Assembly: GCF_008271695.1 (NCBI RefSeq)
Contig: NZ_VKKY01000003.1
Coordinates: 372,001 to 436,000 of the forward strand
Source: Rufibacter hautae
GTDB taxonomy: Bacteria > Bacteroidota > Bacteroidia > Cytophagales > Hymenobacteraceae
Direction of reading: 5' to 3'
Length of the DNA: 64,000 bases
Numbering within the stretch: position 1 is the stretch's first letter; the number at the start of each line of letters is the position of its first letter. The translations under genes were made by a program, and so were the position numbers. Under the pieces are notes generated by a model, which was not told the DNA's origin, did not search any database, and saw only the letters and a list, made by a program, of their open reading frames with translations. Below are positions 34,726 through 45,583 of this stretch, piece by piece.

Positions 34726-35154
34726 TTATTGGTTCAGGAAGGGATAGTTGTACTGCAAGGGGCTGCCCAGTTGCTGCAGGCGGGCAATCACTTCCATGGA
34801 GTGGGCAATCTCGTTAAAATACTCCAGGCGGCGGATCAACTGCTCTTTCAGCAGCACAGTGCCCTCGGGGGTGCGCAGGTACGCGCGTTTGTCCTCCAGA
34901 ATTCTGTGCATTACCTCAGACACGCGCTTTCCTTCCTGCATGTACACCGCGTGGAACTCCACCAGGGCATCGAAACCGTCTTTGGTAACCCGGCAGGGGA
35001 AGCCCGCATGGGTGAGTACATCACACAGCAGGTTTAGCTCCAAGGGCATGGTGATGTTGTATGGCGTGGTGCGTACATCCAGACCTCTGTTGATGTAGGA
35101 GAAGATGGTTTCCAGGTTATTCTCAAAGCGTTCGTAAAGAGCTGCTGCTTCCAT
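34726..35154 (-). CDS. Conserved-looking helical protein of unknown function
   Basis: 142 residues from the ATG at 35154, preferred over a start at 35184 because the first ten residues there look random. Mostly alpha-helical and soluble, no signal peptide. Notable stretches are YERFENNLETIFSYINRGLDVRTTPYNITM and FHAVYMQEGKRVSEVMHRILEDKRAYLRTPEGTVLLKEQL. I do not recognise the family and see no catalytic motif. It stands alone between a terminator and the MoxR gene. Confidence 0.6.
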   Translation of the reverse strand: MEAAALYERFENNLETIFSYINRGLDVRTTPYNITMPLELNLLCDVLTHAGFPCRVTKDGFDALVEFHAVYMQEGKRVSEVMHRILEDKRAYLRTPEGTVLLKEQLIRRLEYFNEIAHSMEVIARLQQLGSPLQYNYPFLNQ

Positions 35155-35377
35155 GCAAGTTGGGGTTAAAAGAATCGGGGGCAAAAGTACACAATGCGTT
35201 ACTCTTTTGCACCACCTGCGGTTGCCTGCAGGTAAAGGCGTATTTTTAATTTTGGGTTGTTTTTAAAGAATCGGTCTGAAAACAGCTTAGGGCCATTTCT
35301 GACCTTTGTACTCTTTTTGAAGTTCTACCCACTGGATGCAGCTGTAAAGCCTTTTAGTACCTGCAGCCGGCATCATG

Positions 35378-35417
35378 CTGTTTAGGCCTTATTTTCTGAA
35401 AAGCAGGCTTAAAACGG
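35378..35417. repeat. Dispersed palindrome, copy 13
   Basis: CTGTTTAGGCCTTATTTT pairs with AAAAGCAGGCTTAAAACGG with few mismatches. It ends two bases before the MoxR stop. A more eroded likely copy lies at 35250-35285. Confidence 0.75.
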
Positions 35418-35418
35418 A

Positions 35419-36384
35419 TTACAGAAGTCCTTTGATGATCTGCTCTACGGTGATGCCCTCTGCCTCGGCTTTGAAGTTACGCACCAACCGGTGACGCAGA
35501 ATGGGAGTGGCCACGGCCTGCACATCTTCAATGTCTGGAGAATATTTCCCCCGAATGAGGGCGTTGCATTTGGCCCCCATGATCAGGTGCTGGGAGGCTC
35601 TCGGGCCGGCGCCCCATTCCAGGTACTGGTTTGTCTGCGAGCCGGCCATTGGGGTGTTGGGACGGGTGGCGTGCACCAGCTTCACGGCGTATTCCACTAC
35701 GTTGTCAGTGACAGGTACGCGGCGCACTAGTTGCTGGAAAGCGGTGATCTCATCGGCGTGCAGCACCACGTTGGGCTTGTGTTTGCGGTCACCGGTGGTG
35801 TTCTTCACAATCTGCAACTCGGCCTCGTAGCTGGGGTACTCCAGCGCCACGTGAAACATGAAACGGTCTAGCTGTGCCTCGGGCAGGGGATAGGTTCCTT
35901 CCTGCTCAATGGGGTTCTGGGTAGCCAGCACGAAGAACGGGCGCGGCAGGTTGTAGTGGTGGCCCGCCACGGTTACGGAGTATTCTTGCATGGCCTCCAA
36001 GAGCGCGGCCTGGGTTTTGGGTGGCGTCCGGTTGATCTCATCGGCCAGCACGATATTGGCAAACACCGGGCCTTTCACAAACTGGAAATGACGGTTCTGG
36101 TCCAGCGTTTCGGAGCCTAAAATGTCAGAAGGCATCAAATCTGGCGTGAACTGCACCCGGTTAAAGGATAGGTCCAGCGAGTTGGAGATGGTCTGGATCA
36201 GGAGCGTTTTGGCCAAACCCGGCACCCCCACCAACAAACAATGCCCCTGACAAAAAACAGCAGTCAGCACCAGTTTTACTACTTCCTCCTGGCCAATAAT
36301 GGTTTGGGAGATCTCAGCGGTCAGACGCTGGTAGGCATGGTGAAGCGCATCTGCGGCTTCTTTGTCAGAGGCAAAGGGAGGCAT
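35419..36384 (-). CDS. MoxR-family AAA ATPase
   Basis: 321 residues. Walker A GVPGLAKT (53-60), Walker B and MoxR signature VLADEINRTPPKTQAALLEAMQE, sensor 1 LATQNPIEQEGTYPLPEAQLDRF, sensor 2 near TRPNTPMAGSQTNQYLEWGAGPRA. MoxR ATPases act as chaperones for partner proteins, usually a DUF58/VWA protein encoded nearby. No such partner lies in this operon; the upstream genes are two parvulin chaperones, so it may assist envelope protein assembly. Start is 12 bases past the SurA-like stop. Confidence 0.92.
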   Translation of the reverse strand: MPPFASDKEAADALHHAYQRLTAEISQTIIGQEEVVKLVLTAVFCQGHCLLVGVPGLAKTLLIQTISNSLDLSFNRVQFTPDLMPSDILGSETLDQNRHFQFVKGPVFANIVLADEINRTPPKTQAALLEAMQEYSVTVAGHHYNLPRPFFVLATQNPIEQEGTYPLPEAQLDRFMFHVALEYPSYEAELQIVKNTTGDRKHKPNVVLHADEITAFQQLVRRVPVTDNVVEYAVKLVHATRPNTPMAGSQTNQYLEWGAGPRASQHLIMGAKCNALIRGKYSPDIEDVQAVATPILRHRLVRNFKAEAEGITVEQIIKGLL

Positions 36385-36395
36385 AGAGGGGGAGT

Positions 36396-37748
36396 TTATT
36401 CGTCTAAACTACAGGTTTTGAAATCTGGGGCGATGTCTACAAAAACGGTGTCTTTGTTTTTCTCAAACCACTCGCTGATGGCTTTGTTGCGTTTGTCGGC
36501 CAGGGCCGCAGCGGCAATCTTCTGGTAATCGTCTTTCATGTTGGCCTGGTGCGGCACAGCCTTGGATTTCAGGTACAGGATGCGCATGGCTTCTTTGCCG
36601 TCTTCGGTGCGGTACGGAAGGGGGCCGCTCACAGAGCCTACCTGCATGGTATCAATCACGAAGAAGATAGACGGGTCTACCTTGTCCACCGGAATGTAAG
36701 TAGTGGGGCTGTTAGGCAGCGTGATCATACCACCGTTTCCTTTGGTAGCCATGTCATCTGAAAGCTCCTTCGCCGCTTTAGCGAAAGTGATGCTGTCAGA
36801 CATGATCCGGGTCCGGATGCTGTCCAGAAGGTGGGCGGTTTGCTGCATGTCCACCTGGGCCGTAGCCGGCTTGATGAGGATGTGGCGGGTATTGAACTCC
36901 TCGCCGCGGCGCTCTATCAATTGGATGATGTGGTAACCGAACATAGACTCAATCACCGGGGAAGTCTCACCGGGCTGCAGTTTAAGGGCGGCTGCCTCGT
37001 ATTCTGGTACCAGTTCACGCTTCTTGAAGAAACCCAGCTCACCACCGGCGGCTCCGGAACCCGGATCCTGGGAGAACTGGCGGGCCAGCGCGGCAAAGTC
37101 TTCACCGGCCAAAATGCGTTTCCTGATGCCTTCCAACTGCTCGCGGGCAGCCTGTTTCTGGGAAGTCCCGATCTGCGCGATCTTTACAATCTGACCAACC
37201 TCTACCTCCGTGGAGAAGTAAGGCAAGCTGTCTTTGGGGATGCGGTTGAAATACTGCTGCACCTCTTTGGGCGTCACCTTCATTTTGCCGGCAATCTCGC
37301 GCTCCATTTTCTGAACGGTCATCTGCTCTTTGAGGCTGCGGCGCAAATCACTGCGGATCTCGCTCATGGGCTTGTTGTAATACGCCTCAAGTTTCTCCTG
37401 GCTGCCAATCTGGGCAATAAACTGGTTCAGACGGCCTTCTAACTCACCATTGATGGAATTTTCCTCTACAATGACAGAGTCCACCTCGGCGCGGGCCAGT
37501 AACAGTTTGTTCTGAACAAGCGAACGCAGGATCTCGCAGCGCAGGTTAGGGGATTTATAGCCCTGGCCTACCGCATTGGCGTGCTGGAACTCCAGCTCTG
37601 ACCGTAACACGATATGCCCTCCTACTTTGGCAACAATGTTATCTACCAAGGTAGCTTGCTGGGCTTCTGCGCGTTGCGTCAAAGTGCCTAGCGTGATAAG
37701 TAGAAGGAGGCTTTTAAGGAAAGAAGAAAAATGAATTCTGATTTTCAT
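36396..37748 (-). CDS. SurA-like periplasmic peptidylprolyl isomerase
   Basis: 450 residues: signal peptide (1-29, RAEAQ), SurA N-terminal helical chaperone domain (about 32-170), parvulin/PpiC domain 1 (about 178-285, with ARQFSQDPGSGAAGGELGFF and ESMFGYHIIQLIERRG) and domain 2 (about 290-405, AKELSDDMATKGNGGMI). It should bring unfolded outer-membrane proteins to the BAM machine. In the order parvulin-OmpA, SurA, MoxR, spaced by 112 and 11 bases, this looks like one operon for envelope quality control. Confidence 0.9.
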   Translation of the reverse strand: MKIRIHFSSFLKSLLLLITLGTLTQRAEAQQATLVDNIVAKVGGHIVLRSELEFQHANAVGQGYKSPNLRCEILRSLVQNKLLLARAEVDSVIVEENSINGELEGRLNQFIAQIGSQEKLEAYYNKPMSEIRSDLRRSLKEQMTVQKMEREIAGKMKVTPKEVQQYFNRIPKDSLPYFSTEVEVGQIVKIAQIGTSQKQAAREQLEGIRKRILAGEDFAALARQFSQDPGSGAAGGELGFFKKRELVPEYEAAALKLQPGETSPVIESMFGYHIIQLIERRGEEFNTRHILIKPATAQVDMQQTAHLLDSIRTRIMSDSITFAKAAKELSDDMATKGNGGMITLPNSPTTYIPVDKVDPSIFFVIDTMQVGSVSGPLPYRTEDGKEAMRILYLKSKAVPHQANMKDDYQKIAAAALADKRNKAISEWFEKNKDTVFVDIAPDFKTCSLDE

Positions 37749-37860
37749 GGGATTCTATATAGCGGTCTCTAGCTATAGAACCGCTTCTCTTGCAAATTAG
37801 TATAGTGGTAAACAAACAAAGCTAGGCAAACGCCTTCACTTAAAGAAACTTCCGGAGGGC

Positions 37861-40146
37861 TTAGTGCTTAATAAGCTTCTGCACCTCTGGTTGGTTGATA
37901 CTTACCGGGTACTTTTGGCGTAGTTCTTTGATCCATTCCTGCTCCAGGTAGTTCTGGTAATCTGAGATGACCACCCCGCGCGTCTCGCTCAGTTTCTTAG
38001 GCGAAGGCGGGTCTACCTGGTCAATCTTGATCCAGATAACACGGCCATCCTGGGTGAGGTTGTAGGTACCCGGCTTCCAGGTAACCGCATCCAGCACCTT
38101 GTTCTCCCCGCGCTGGAACTTGCGCGAAGTAACCTGAAGAGCCAGCGGGCTGTTTTGGTTCAACTGTTCGGCCATCGCCTGCAGGTCTGAGGTGAACACC
38201 CTCAAAGCCACCCGGCGGGTTCCGGCTAACTGGGCCGTGGCAGGCACAATCTTGATGTTCTCTCCTTTAAAACCTTTCTGCTGCAGGTAGTTCTTCACGG
38301 CGTTGGCCCGGCGGGTTCCCAGGGAGGAGTTCCGCTGGTTCGCGCTTTCGCGGGCGTCAATGTAGCCGGTAACCTCCAGGCTAAGGGCTGAGTCAGCCGC
38401 CATGGTGGACGCCAGCTGGTCCAGTTGGGCGGTGGCCGCATTGGAAAGCTTGGTGTTGTTGGTGGTAAAGAGCACATCCACCTGCTTGTGTCTGGAAGAA
38501 GGGAAACTGCCGGCGGCCAGCAAGGCTTTCGCCTGGTTCATCACGGCAGCGTTCGCGGCGCTGAGGATGGTGGCCTGGGCCCGCTCTCCCCACATGTAGT
38601 TGCCTTTGTTTGCCTCAAAAAACGCTTTCAGGCCCACGGTGTCTTCCACAGCTTTGGCCCATACTTTCTCCTCCATGAGCTGGAACAGCAAGATGCCGTC
38701 ATGGTACTCGTTCACCAGCATTTTGTAATCCTGGTGTTTTTCCTCCAGGTGCTCGCGCTCGTAGTCCAGCAGGCTGGTCTCCACAAACTTGTCATACAGC
38801 AGGTTCATGGCGTGAGAAGGAGACACATTCTGGCGCGCGCGCTGGTTCGCCTCAATGTAGGTGGCAAAGTTGCCTACATTGAAAGGTTTACCGGCAATGG
38901 TGAACAGCGTAGCCGTAGGCAGGTTCTTGGGCTCAGCTGGTACGCTGAATTTCCATTTGCCCGTAAGCAGGGTTGAATCTGCCAGTTTCAGGGTAGCCGT
39001 TTTAATGGCTTGGTTTTCCTGGAACTTGTTTTCGGTTTTGATGCGGCGCAGGAATGCGGCTTTGTTCAGCTCAGAGCGGGAGTCTTTGGCAATACGGTTC
39101 CGCAACGAGGTCTCCATCTCTTCATACGAAGGCAGTTCTTTGCGCTCCAAAAGTTTAATGATGTGCCAGCCGTACACTGTCTGCACGGGCGGCGTGATGG
39201 CGCCCGGCTGCGCCAGGGCAAAGGCGGCTTCCTCAAAAGAAGGGATCATGCGGCCCGTGCCAAACCAAGGCAATTCCCCGCCGTTATCCGCCGAGGCGGC
39301 ATCTTCTGAGAACTGCGAGGTGAGTTTGTTCCAGTCTTCTTTGCGCAGGACCCGGCTGTAGATCTCATCAATCTTCTTCTTGGCGGCCAGGGAATCGGCT
39401 TTGGGCAGGCCTTGCTGGGCCCGCACCATGATGTGCGCCACTTTGATCTCGCCCTGCGCCGGACGTACCTCGTTCACTTTGATGATATGGTAGCCAAAAC
39501 GGGTTCTCACCGGTTGGGAAATCTGTCCTTTGGGCGTGTTGAAGGCGGCGTTCTCAAACGGGTACACCATCTGCAGGGCCGTGAAATAACCTAAGTTGCC
39601 GCCGTTCTCGCGGGCAGAGGGGTCTTCTGAGAAACGCTGGGCCAGTTGCTCAAACGGAGTGCCGTTTACAGCCTGGTTTCGCAAATCCGTAATCTTTTGG
39701 TAAGCGGCCAGGGTATCTTTGGGATCGGCCTCCATGTCTACGGAAACCAGGAGGTGGGTGGCGTTCACTTCTTTCTTCAGGCGCTCGTAGGCCTCGCGCA
39801 CCAACTGGTCGGTCACGCTTTTCTCCGTGAGGAAAGGTTGCGCCAACTGCTCTTTGTAGCCGCCCAGCTCGGTTTTAAACGCCTGGGTAGTGTCCAAACC
39901 GCGGCTTTTGGCCTCCGCCACTTTCAGTTTGAAATTGGTGTACAGGTTCAGGTACTCATTTACGCTGGCGCTGGAGAAGGCACTGTCTGCGGTGCTGTTG
40001 TTTTTCTCATACACATAGGCAAACTCAGAGACCGGTACTTTCTCTGGGCCAATGGTAAGCAAAACGGGTTCAGCGGCCTTTTTAGGGGAGGTACACTGGA
40101 AAAGGAGCAGGGCACTCAGGCCCACATACAAAGAATTAACTCGCAT
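37861..40146 (-). CDS. Parvulin-type chaperone lipoprotein with OmpA-like domain
   Basis: 761 residues from the ATG at 40146 (a TTG at 40158 is less likely). Lipobox LLLFQC with Cys about 18. Two PpiC domains: about 125-235 (RFSEDPSARENGGNLGYF, TRFGYHIIKVNEV) and 235-345 (QFSEDAASADNGGELPWFGTG, YGWHIIKLLERK). Then a long helical SurA-like region and, at about 555-635, an OmpA-like stretch: LSLEVTGYIDARESANQRNSSLGTRRANAVKNYL, with the N-x-x-L-x-x-R-R-A-x-A-V pattern. A last module follows (TYNLTQDGRVIWIKI). The fold suggests a lipid-anchored chaperone that may also touch peptidoglycan. The insertion is unusual. Confidence 0.8.
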   Translation of the reverse strand: MRVNSLYVGLSALLLFQCTSPKKAAEPVLLTIGPEKVPVSEFAYVYEKNNSTADSAFSSASVNEYLNLYTNFKLKVAEAKSRGLDTTQAFKTELGGYKEQLAQPFLTEKSVTDQLVREAYERLKKEVNATHLLVSVDMEADPKDTLAAYQKITDLRNQAVNGTPFEQLAQRFSEDPSARENGGNLGYFTALQMVYPFENAAFNTPKGQISQPVRTRFGYHIIKVNEVRPAQGEIKVAHIMVRAQQGLPKADSLAAKKKIDEIYSRVLRKEDWNKLTSQFSEDAASADNGGELPWFGTGRMIPSFEEAAFALAQPGAITPPVQTVYGWHIIKLLERKELPSYEEMETSLRNRIAKDSRSELNKAAFLRRIKTENKFQENQAIKTATLKLADSTLLTGKWKFSVPAEPKNLPTATLFTIAGKPFNVGNFATYIEANQRARQNVSPSHAMNLLYDKFVETSLLDYEREHLEEKHQDYKMLVNEYHDGILLFQLMEEKVWAKAVEDTVGLKAFFEANKGNYMWGERAQATILSAANAAVMNQAKALLAAGSFPSSRHKQVDVLFTTNNTKLSNAATAQLDQLASTMAADSALSLEVTGYIDARESANQRNSSLGTRRANAVKNYLQQKGFKGENIKIVPATAQLAGTRRVALRVFTSDLQAMAEQLNQNSPLALQVTSRKFQRGENKVLDAVTWKPGTYNLTQDGRVIWIKIDQVDPPSPKKLSETRGVVISDYQNYLEQEWIKELRQKYPVSINQPEVQKLIKH

Positions 40147-40280
40147 AGGTGTCAGCAAAATGCAGGATGTGTGGGCAATAGACTTCCCTTACATTATGCA
40201 ATTTTACTCATTTTTTTGGAGAGAACAGGCTACTATTGAAAAACATAGTGCCATGGGAGCAAGCAGGAAGAAAACCGCCT

Positions 40281-40320
40281 CCGTTTTTGGCATATTTTGC
40301 TTAAAACAAGCCAAAAACGG
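40281..40320. repeat. Dispersed palindrome, copy 14
   Basis: CCGTTTTTGGC at 40281-40291 pairs perfectly with GCCAAAAACGG at 40310-40320, and the inner TATTTT/AAAACA mostly pairs. It lies 37 bases past the stop of the HATPase gene. Confidence 0.85.
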
Positions 40321-40356
40321 TTTTTATTGTGCGGCTGAGGAAAAATATAGCCGCGC

Positions 40357-40773
40357 CTACGCCAGGAGTTTGTGCATGCGGCAGATATTGGTTGATCCCT
40401 TCACGCTATATTCTACTTTGTCCATGATCCGGTTCACCAGGGCCACGCCCACGCCCCCCTTTTTGCCCGCCTTGATGTTGTCATGGATGTTAGGCGCTTT
40501 GTAGTTGGCCTGCACAAAAGGGGTGCCGTTGTCTTCCAGCTCAAAAATGATCTCCCGGTTATCATACCTGATGGTGAGGCAGAGGTTTTTCTGGCTGTCT
40601 TCCTTGTTGGAGTGGATGATCAGATTGGCGCAGATCTCATCTACGGCCAGGATGATCTGGTTTAACGTGATCTCAGACAAATGGACAGGAGAGAGGGTAT
40701 CCGTCACAAAGGTGCGGATAGTTTTAAGGTTCTTCCTGTCACAACTGACCCGGATCTTGTTAGTCATTGGCAA
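40357..40773 (-). CDS. RsbW-like serine kinase / ATP-binding switch protein
   Basis: 138 residues with a HATPase_c_2 fold: N box AVDEICANLIIHSN, G1 box FELEDNGTPF, G2 box GKKGGVGVALVNRIMDKVEY. These proteins phosphorylate their STAS antagonist and sequester a partner, classically a sigma factor. Its start overlaps the end of the STAS gene by 14 bases, indicating coupled translation and direct partnership. No sigma factor gene is close, so the final target of this switch is unknown. Confidence 0.88.
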   Translation of the reverse strand: MPMTNKIRVSCDRKNLKTIRTFVTDTLSPVHLSEITLNQIILAVDEICANLIIHSNKEDSQKNLCLTIRYDNREIIFELEDNGTPFVQANYKAPNIHDNIKAGKKGGVGVALVNRIMDKVEYSVKGSTNICRMHKLLA

Positions 40774-41098
40774 TGGTCACGGCTTCTTCATAGGAAGAGA
40801 CGATGGTCATGAGCAGGTCCAGCCCCAAGATCTCGAACACGTTGCGTACTTTCTCCTGCATGTTGAAGAAAATAAGCTTGATCTGGGCATCCTCAAAACG
40901 CTGCAAATGCGAGATGAACACGCCTAAACCGGCCGAGGAGATGTAGTTGAGGTTTTTGCAGTCCACCAGGATCTTGCCAAACATCATGATGCTGGGGTTG
41001 GAGAGCTCTTCGTCCAATAACACGGAGGAGCTGGCGTCTAACTCACCATCTAAACTGATGGTGATGGTGTTGTCTGTGATTGTATGTTTTATTTTCAT
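40760..41098 (-). CDS. STAS-domain anti-sigma factor antagonist
   Basis: 112 residues, the size of RsbV/SpoIIAA. The phosphorylation loop YISSAGLGVFISHL has the expected Ser at position 55. ITISLDGELDASSSVLLDEEL is the first conserved strand-helix. It would be phosphorylated by the HATPase protein encoded after it and dephosphorylated by the SpoIIE-type phosphatase encoded before it. Confidence 0.92.
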   Translation of the reverse strand: MKIKHTITDNTITISLDGELDASSSVLLDEELSNPSIMMFGKILVDCKNLNYISSAGLGVFISHLQRFEDAQIKLIFFNMQEKVRNVFEILGLDLLMTIVSSYEEAVTIAND

Positions 41099-41118
41099 CG
41101 TGCTTCTTTACGAATCAT

Positions 41119-43197
41119 CTAAATATTAGGTTGACGCGGTTTGAACTTGATCACAAGCAGGGTTTGGTCATCATGGAGGATATCACTGCTGAAGTCACTG
41201 ACATCGTTGATGATAGCACTTTTGATGTCCTCGGCCTCTAAATGATAGGTCTGGGAAAGCATGTATTTAAGGCGATCCTCACCGTACTCATCCTGGCGGG
41301 TATTGCGGGCCTCCACAATGCCATCGGTGTAAATCACCATCACGTCGCCGGGGTTGTAGTCATAGTGCAGCCGGTGGATGCGCTTGGCGTAAGAGGCGTC
41401 CCTGATAATGCCCAAACCTAAACCCTCTGTCTGAAAATAGAACGTATCTTCTATCATAGAGTTATAGTAAAGCGTGTGGCAATGGCCCGCCCGGGCAAAG
41501 GACACGCCCTGCATCTCATAATCAATGATGTACAGCGAAGACGTGATGAAAGAGGTGCGCTCCAGGCAACGGCTCAGGGCGCTGTTGGCCTGGATCATGA
41601 ACTCATCGGGGAGCAAGTCCTGCTGCATGAGCCCGTGGAAGATTCCCTTCATCTGGGCCATGTGGAACGCCGCCGAGATCCCTTTCCCAGATACGTCACC
41701 TATAATGATGGCGATGCGCGATTTGCTCAGTTGCAGGTAATCATAGAAGTCGCCGCCCACCTCTTTGGCCGCCTGAGCGTAGGTGCTGATCTCAAACCAG
41801 GTATCGGTGGGGAATTTCTTGGGGTTGAGGCGGTCCTGCACCAAGCTCGCGATCTTAAGTTCCTCTTTGTAGCGCTCATTCTGCAAAGATTCCTGCATGA
41901 GCCGCAGGTTCTCAATGGTCAGTACCGTCTGGTTCGCGAAGGACTGCACCACGCTGATGGTGTCTGGGTCAAAGCCCTGCTCCAACTCCAGCAGCAGGTA
42001 CAGCGAGCCGTAGCGCCTTTTGGCGGAAACCAGCGGCACCACCAACAGAGAATTGTAGAGACTGGAAAGGCTTCTGAATTCGGGCAGCAGGTTCAGGTCT
42101 CCATTCACGTACACGCTGTCCAGGTTGGATTGGTCCTGTTCGCGTACGCTGGCCAGCAAGGATTTCACCGTCGCCTGCACCTCAAGGTCAACCGGGCTTC
42201 CATTGAACTGGGACGTGTCTACGTGGGTAGTCTCATTTACCTCCAGCCAGGCGGCATCTGCCCCGGTGGCTTTAACGGCGCTCTCAAACAGTATCTTGTA
42301 GACCTCGTCCTCGCTCTGGCCTTGTTGAATGGTGTGGCTCAAACGCTGAAAGCTCAGCAAGTCGGCGTTTCTTTGCTCAAAAACCCGAGACGTGGGTAAA
42401 CTGAACAGGGCCACCAGCAAAGAAAAGAGGGCATACAAAAACACGAAGGCCAGGGTCAGCAGAATGAACGGGTTGTCTGTGTAATCCACTTCCAGGTCAG
42501 GCGAATCGGCGTAGACGAACAGGAAATTGGCGAACAGAACACCGGAGGCCAGTACCGCTGTAAGCAGGAAAATGCAACTCCATTTCTTGTCAAGGGTAAG
42601 GAAGGCCACCCAGCGCTGGTGCACGCTCATGTATAGGCTGTAAGCCAGCAGAAGGCCCAGATCCAGGATAAGGAAGACGTGGCGCATGTACTGCACGTTG
42701 AGCAGGGGCACCAACAGAGATAGGTAAACCAGGATCTCAAACCACTTCCATTGGCTTTGGACATCCTTGGTTTTATGGTACAGGATAAGCTGCCGCCAGG
42801 TATAGAATGCCTTTCCCAGAAAATACACCAGAAATCCGAAGAAAACCTGATAGAAGATATCCAGCAGGTAAGGGCTGTTCACATAGTGTTGGTTAATGCT
42901 AGGGTACCCAATATGAAGGAGCAGGCAGAGGTACGCGCCCAGGCCGCCTTTCACAAACAAACCCCAAAGAGGAGAGGTGAACTCGGCGCTCCGCTGGATC
43001 TGCACGTGCGTGCGCTGATGCAAAAAGACAGACAGGATAAATACCACCGACAGCACGTTGCTCAGGTACTGGGTAGCCGCGTTTGCTTCGCCCAAGTACC
43101 CTTGCCGGGCCAGAAATAGCACGTTCACCAACAGCAAGACCCAGCTTACACTTCCGGTTAAAAAGCACAACTGTTTAATGGTTTTGTCTTTGGGCAT
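41119..43197 (-). CDS. Membrane GAF-SpoIIE (PP2C) phosphatase
   Basis: 692 residues. Residues 1 to about 270 hold eight or so membrane helices in a 7TM-like arrangement; about 300-450 is a GAF domain (FESAVKATGADAAWLEV, ANQTVLTIENLRLM); a short helical linker leads to the PP2C/SpoIIE domain (about 470-690) with IIGDVSGKGISAAFHMAQMKG, ARAGHCHTLYYN and VMVIYTDGIVEARN, which hold the metal-binding Asp residues. It should dephosphorylate the STAS protein when its input domains are triggered. First gene of a three-gene partner-switching operon with 20-base spacing. Confidence 0.92.
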   Translation of the reverse strand: MPKDKTIKQLCFLTGSVSWVLLLVNVLFLARQGYLGEANAATQYLSNVLSVVFILSVFLHQRTHVQIQRSAEFTSPLWGLFVKGGLGAYLCLLLHIGYPSINQHYVNSPYLLDIFYQVFFGFLVYFLGKAFYTWRQLILYHKTKDVQSQWKWFEILVYLSLLVPLLNVQYMRHVFLILDLGLLLAYSLYMSVHQRWVAFLTLDKKWSCIFLLTAVLASGVLFANFLFVYADSPDLEVDYTDNPFILLTLAFVFLYALFSLLVALFSLPTSRVFEQRNADLLSFQRLSHTIQQGQSEDEVYKILFESAVKATGADAAWLEVNETTHVDTSQFNGSPVDLEVQATVKSLLASVREQDQSNLDSVYVNGDLNLLPEFRSLSSLYNSLLVVPLVSAKRRYGSLYLLLELEQGFDPDTISVVQSFANQTVLTIENLRLMQESLQNERYKEELKIASLVQDRLNPKKFPTDTWFEISTYAQAAKEVGGDFYDYLQLSKSRIAIIIGDVSGKGISAAFHMAQMKGIFHGLMQQDLLPDEFMIQANSALSRCLERTSFITSSLYIIDYEMQGVSFARAGHCHTLYYNSMIEDTFYFQTEGLGLGIIRDASYAKRIHRLHYDYNPGDVMVIYTDGIVEARNTRQDEYGEDRLKYMLSQTYHLEAEDIKSAIINDVSDFSSDILHDDQTLLVIKFKPRQPNI

Positions 43198-43897
43198 TGG
43201 AGAGATTGCCTGCGGGTGATGGCTATGTATTGGCTGTGGGTGAATACGAGAATTTCTTAAAAGTAACTAAAAAAAACTTATGTTCTTCATGCAGCGTTTT
43301 TGCCAGGTTTTCCTTGCGGATGCATCAGGCTGAATGACAAAAGGTTGCCCTGAATTACAGGAGACAGATTAACCAGCATAGGGTAAATCTATATAGGAAA
43401 CGCTAAATCTAAGACAATGATTCACCGGAAAGTTGCCTGATCAAAGGTTTGTGTCTGCCTCTTTTGTTTGTGATGATGCAATTTGTTGATTTAAAATGAT
43501 TTAGTGATTGGGAGTAAAGACATAAATATAAAAAGGATAAGAATGAGATAGGCTTCTGGAAAGGAGGTAAGCAGAAAAGTCCCTGAGATTTGCCCAAATA
43601 ATGCCTGAGGTTCAAAAGCTAAGTTATGCTTTATGGACTTTTTCATACTGAGGCTATCACCGCCTGTAAAAACAGCACAAGCACTAGACTGCACAATGCA
43701 CCGCATCAGCGCGGTTATAAGCTCACTTTCTAGTTTGGCTTGTAAGAAGGGAGGAAGTATGCCTTGCTTAATATAGGCATCTTCGTTGGTTGGTCCAGTT
43801 TCTAAGTTTCCGGCATTGGCTGTTTTGGGGAAGTTTTTATAAAAAGAAGCTGTAAACAGCAGCAGGTTTAAATTTGGACCAGACTTCCTTTAAACGA
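43198..43897. other. Gene-poor region upstream of the phosphatase gene
   Basis: About 700 bases between the SpoIIE gene start and the guaB terminator. Two overlapping short frames (43409-43615 and 43491-43706, minus) show no family resemblance. I found no complete promoter or palindrome of the dispersed type. Confidence 0.45.
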
Positions 43898-43934
43898 ATT
43901 TTGCTCTGCCCAAAAGAATCGGACAGAGCAAAAT
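43898..43934 (-). terminator. Terminator of guaB
   Basis: ATTTTGCTCTG pairs with CAGAGCAAAAT around a 15-base loop, about 43 bases past the guaB stop on the minus strand. Confidence 0.7.
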
Positions 43935-43976
43935 AGAAATTGGATATGATTAGAAGGGTAGGTTTCCCCTTGCAGA

Positions 43977-45577
<1,601 letters not shown>

Positions 45578-45583
45578 TATGGT

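Noticed and set aside
35250-35285. A further copy of the dispersed palindrome
   Set aside because: Only a TTTTGGGTTGTTTTT / CTGAAAACAG remnant is left with few paired bases, so it is mentioned but not listed as a feature.
43409-43706. Two overlapping short minus-strand frames before the SpoIIE gene
   Set aside because: One ends in a hydrophobic stretch that could suggest a membrane peptide, but there is no start context or similarity, and the two frames exclude each other.
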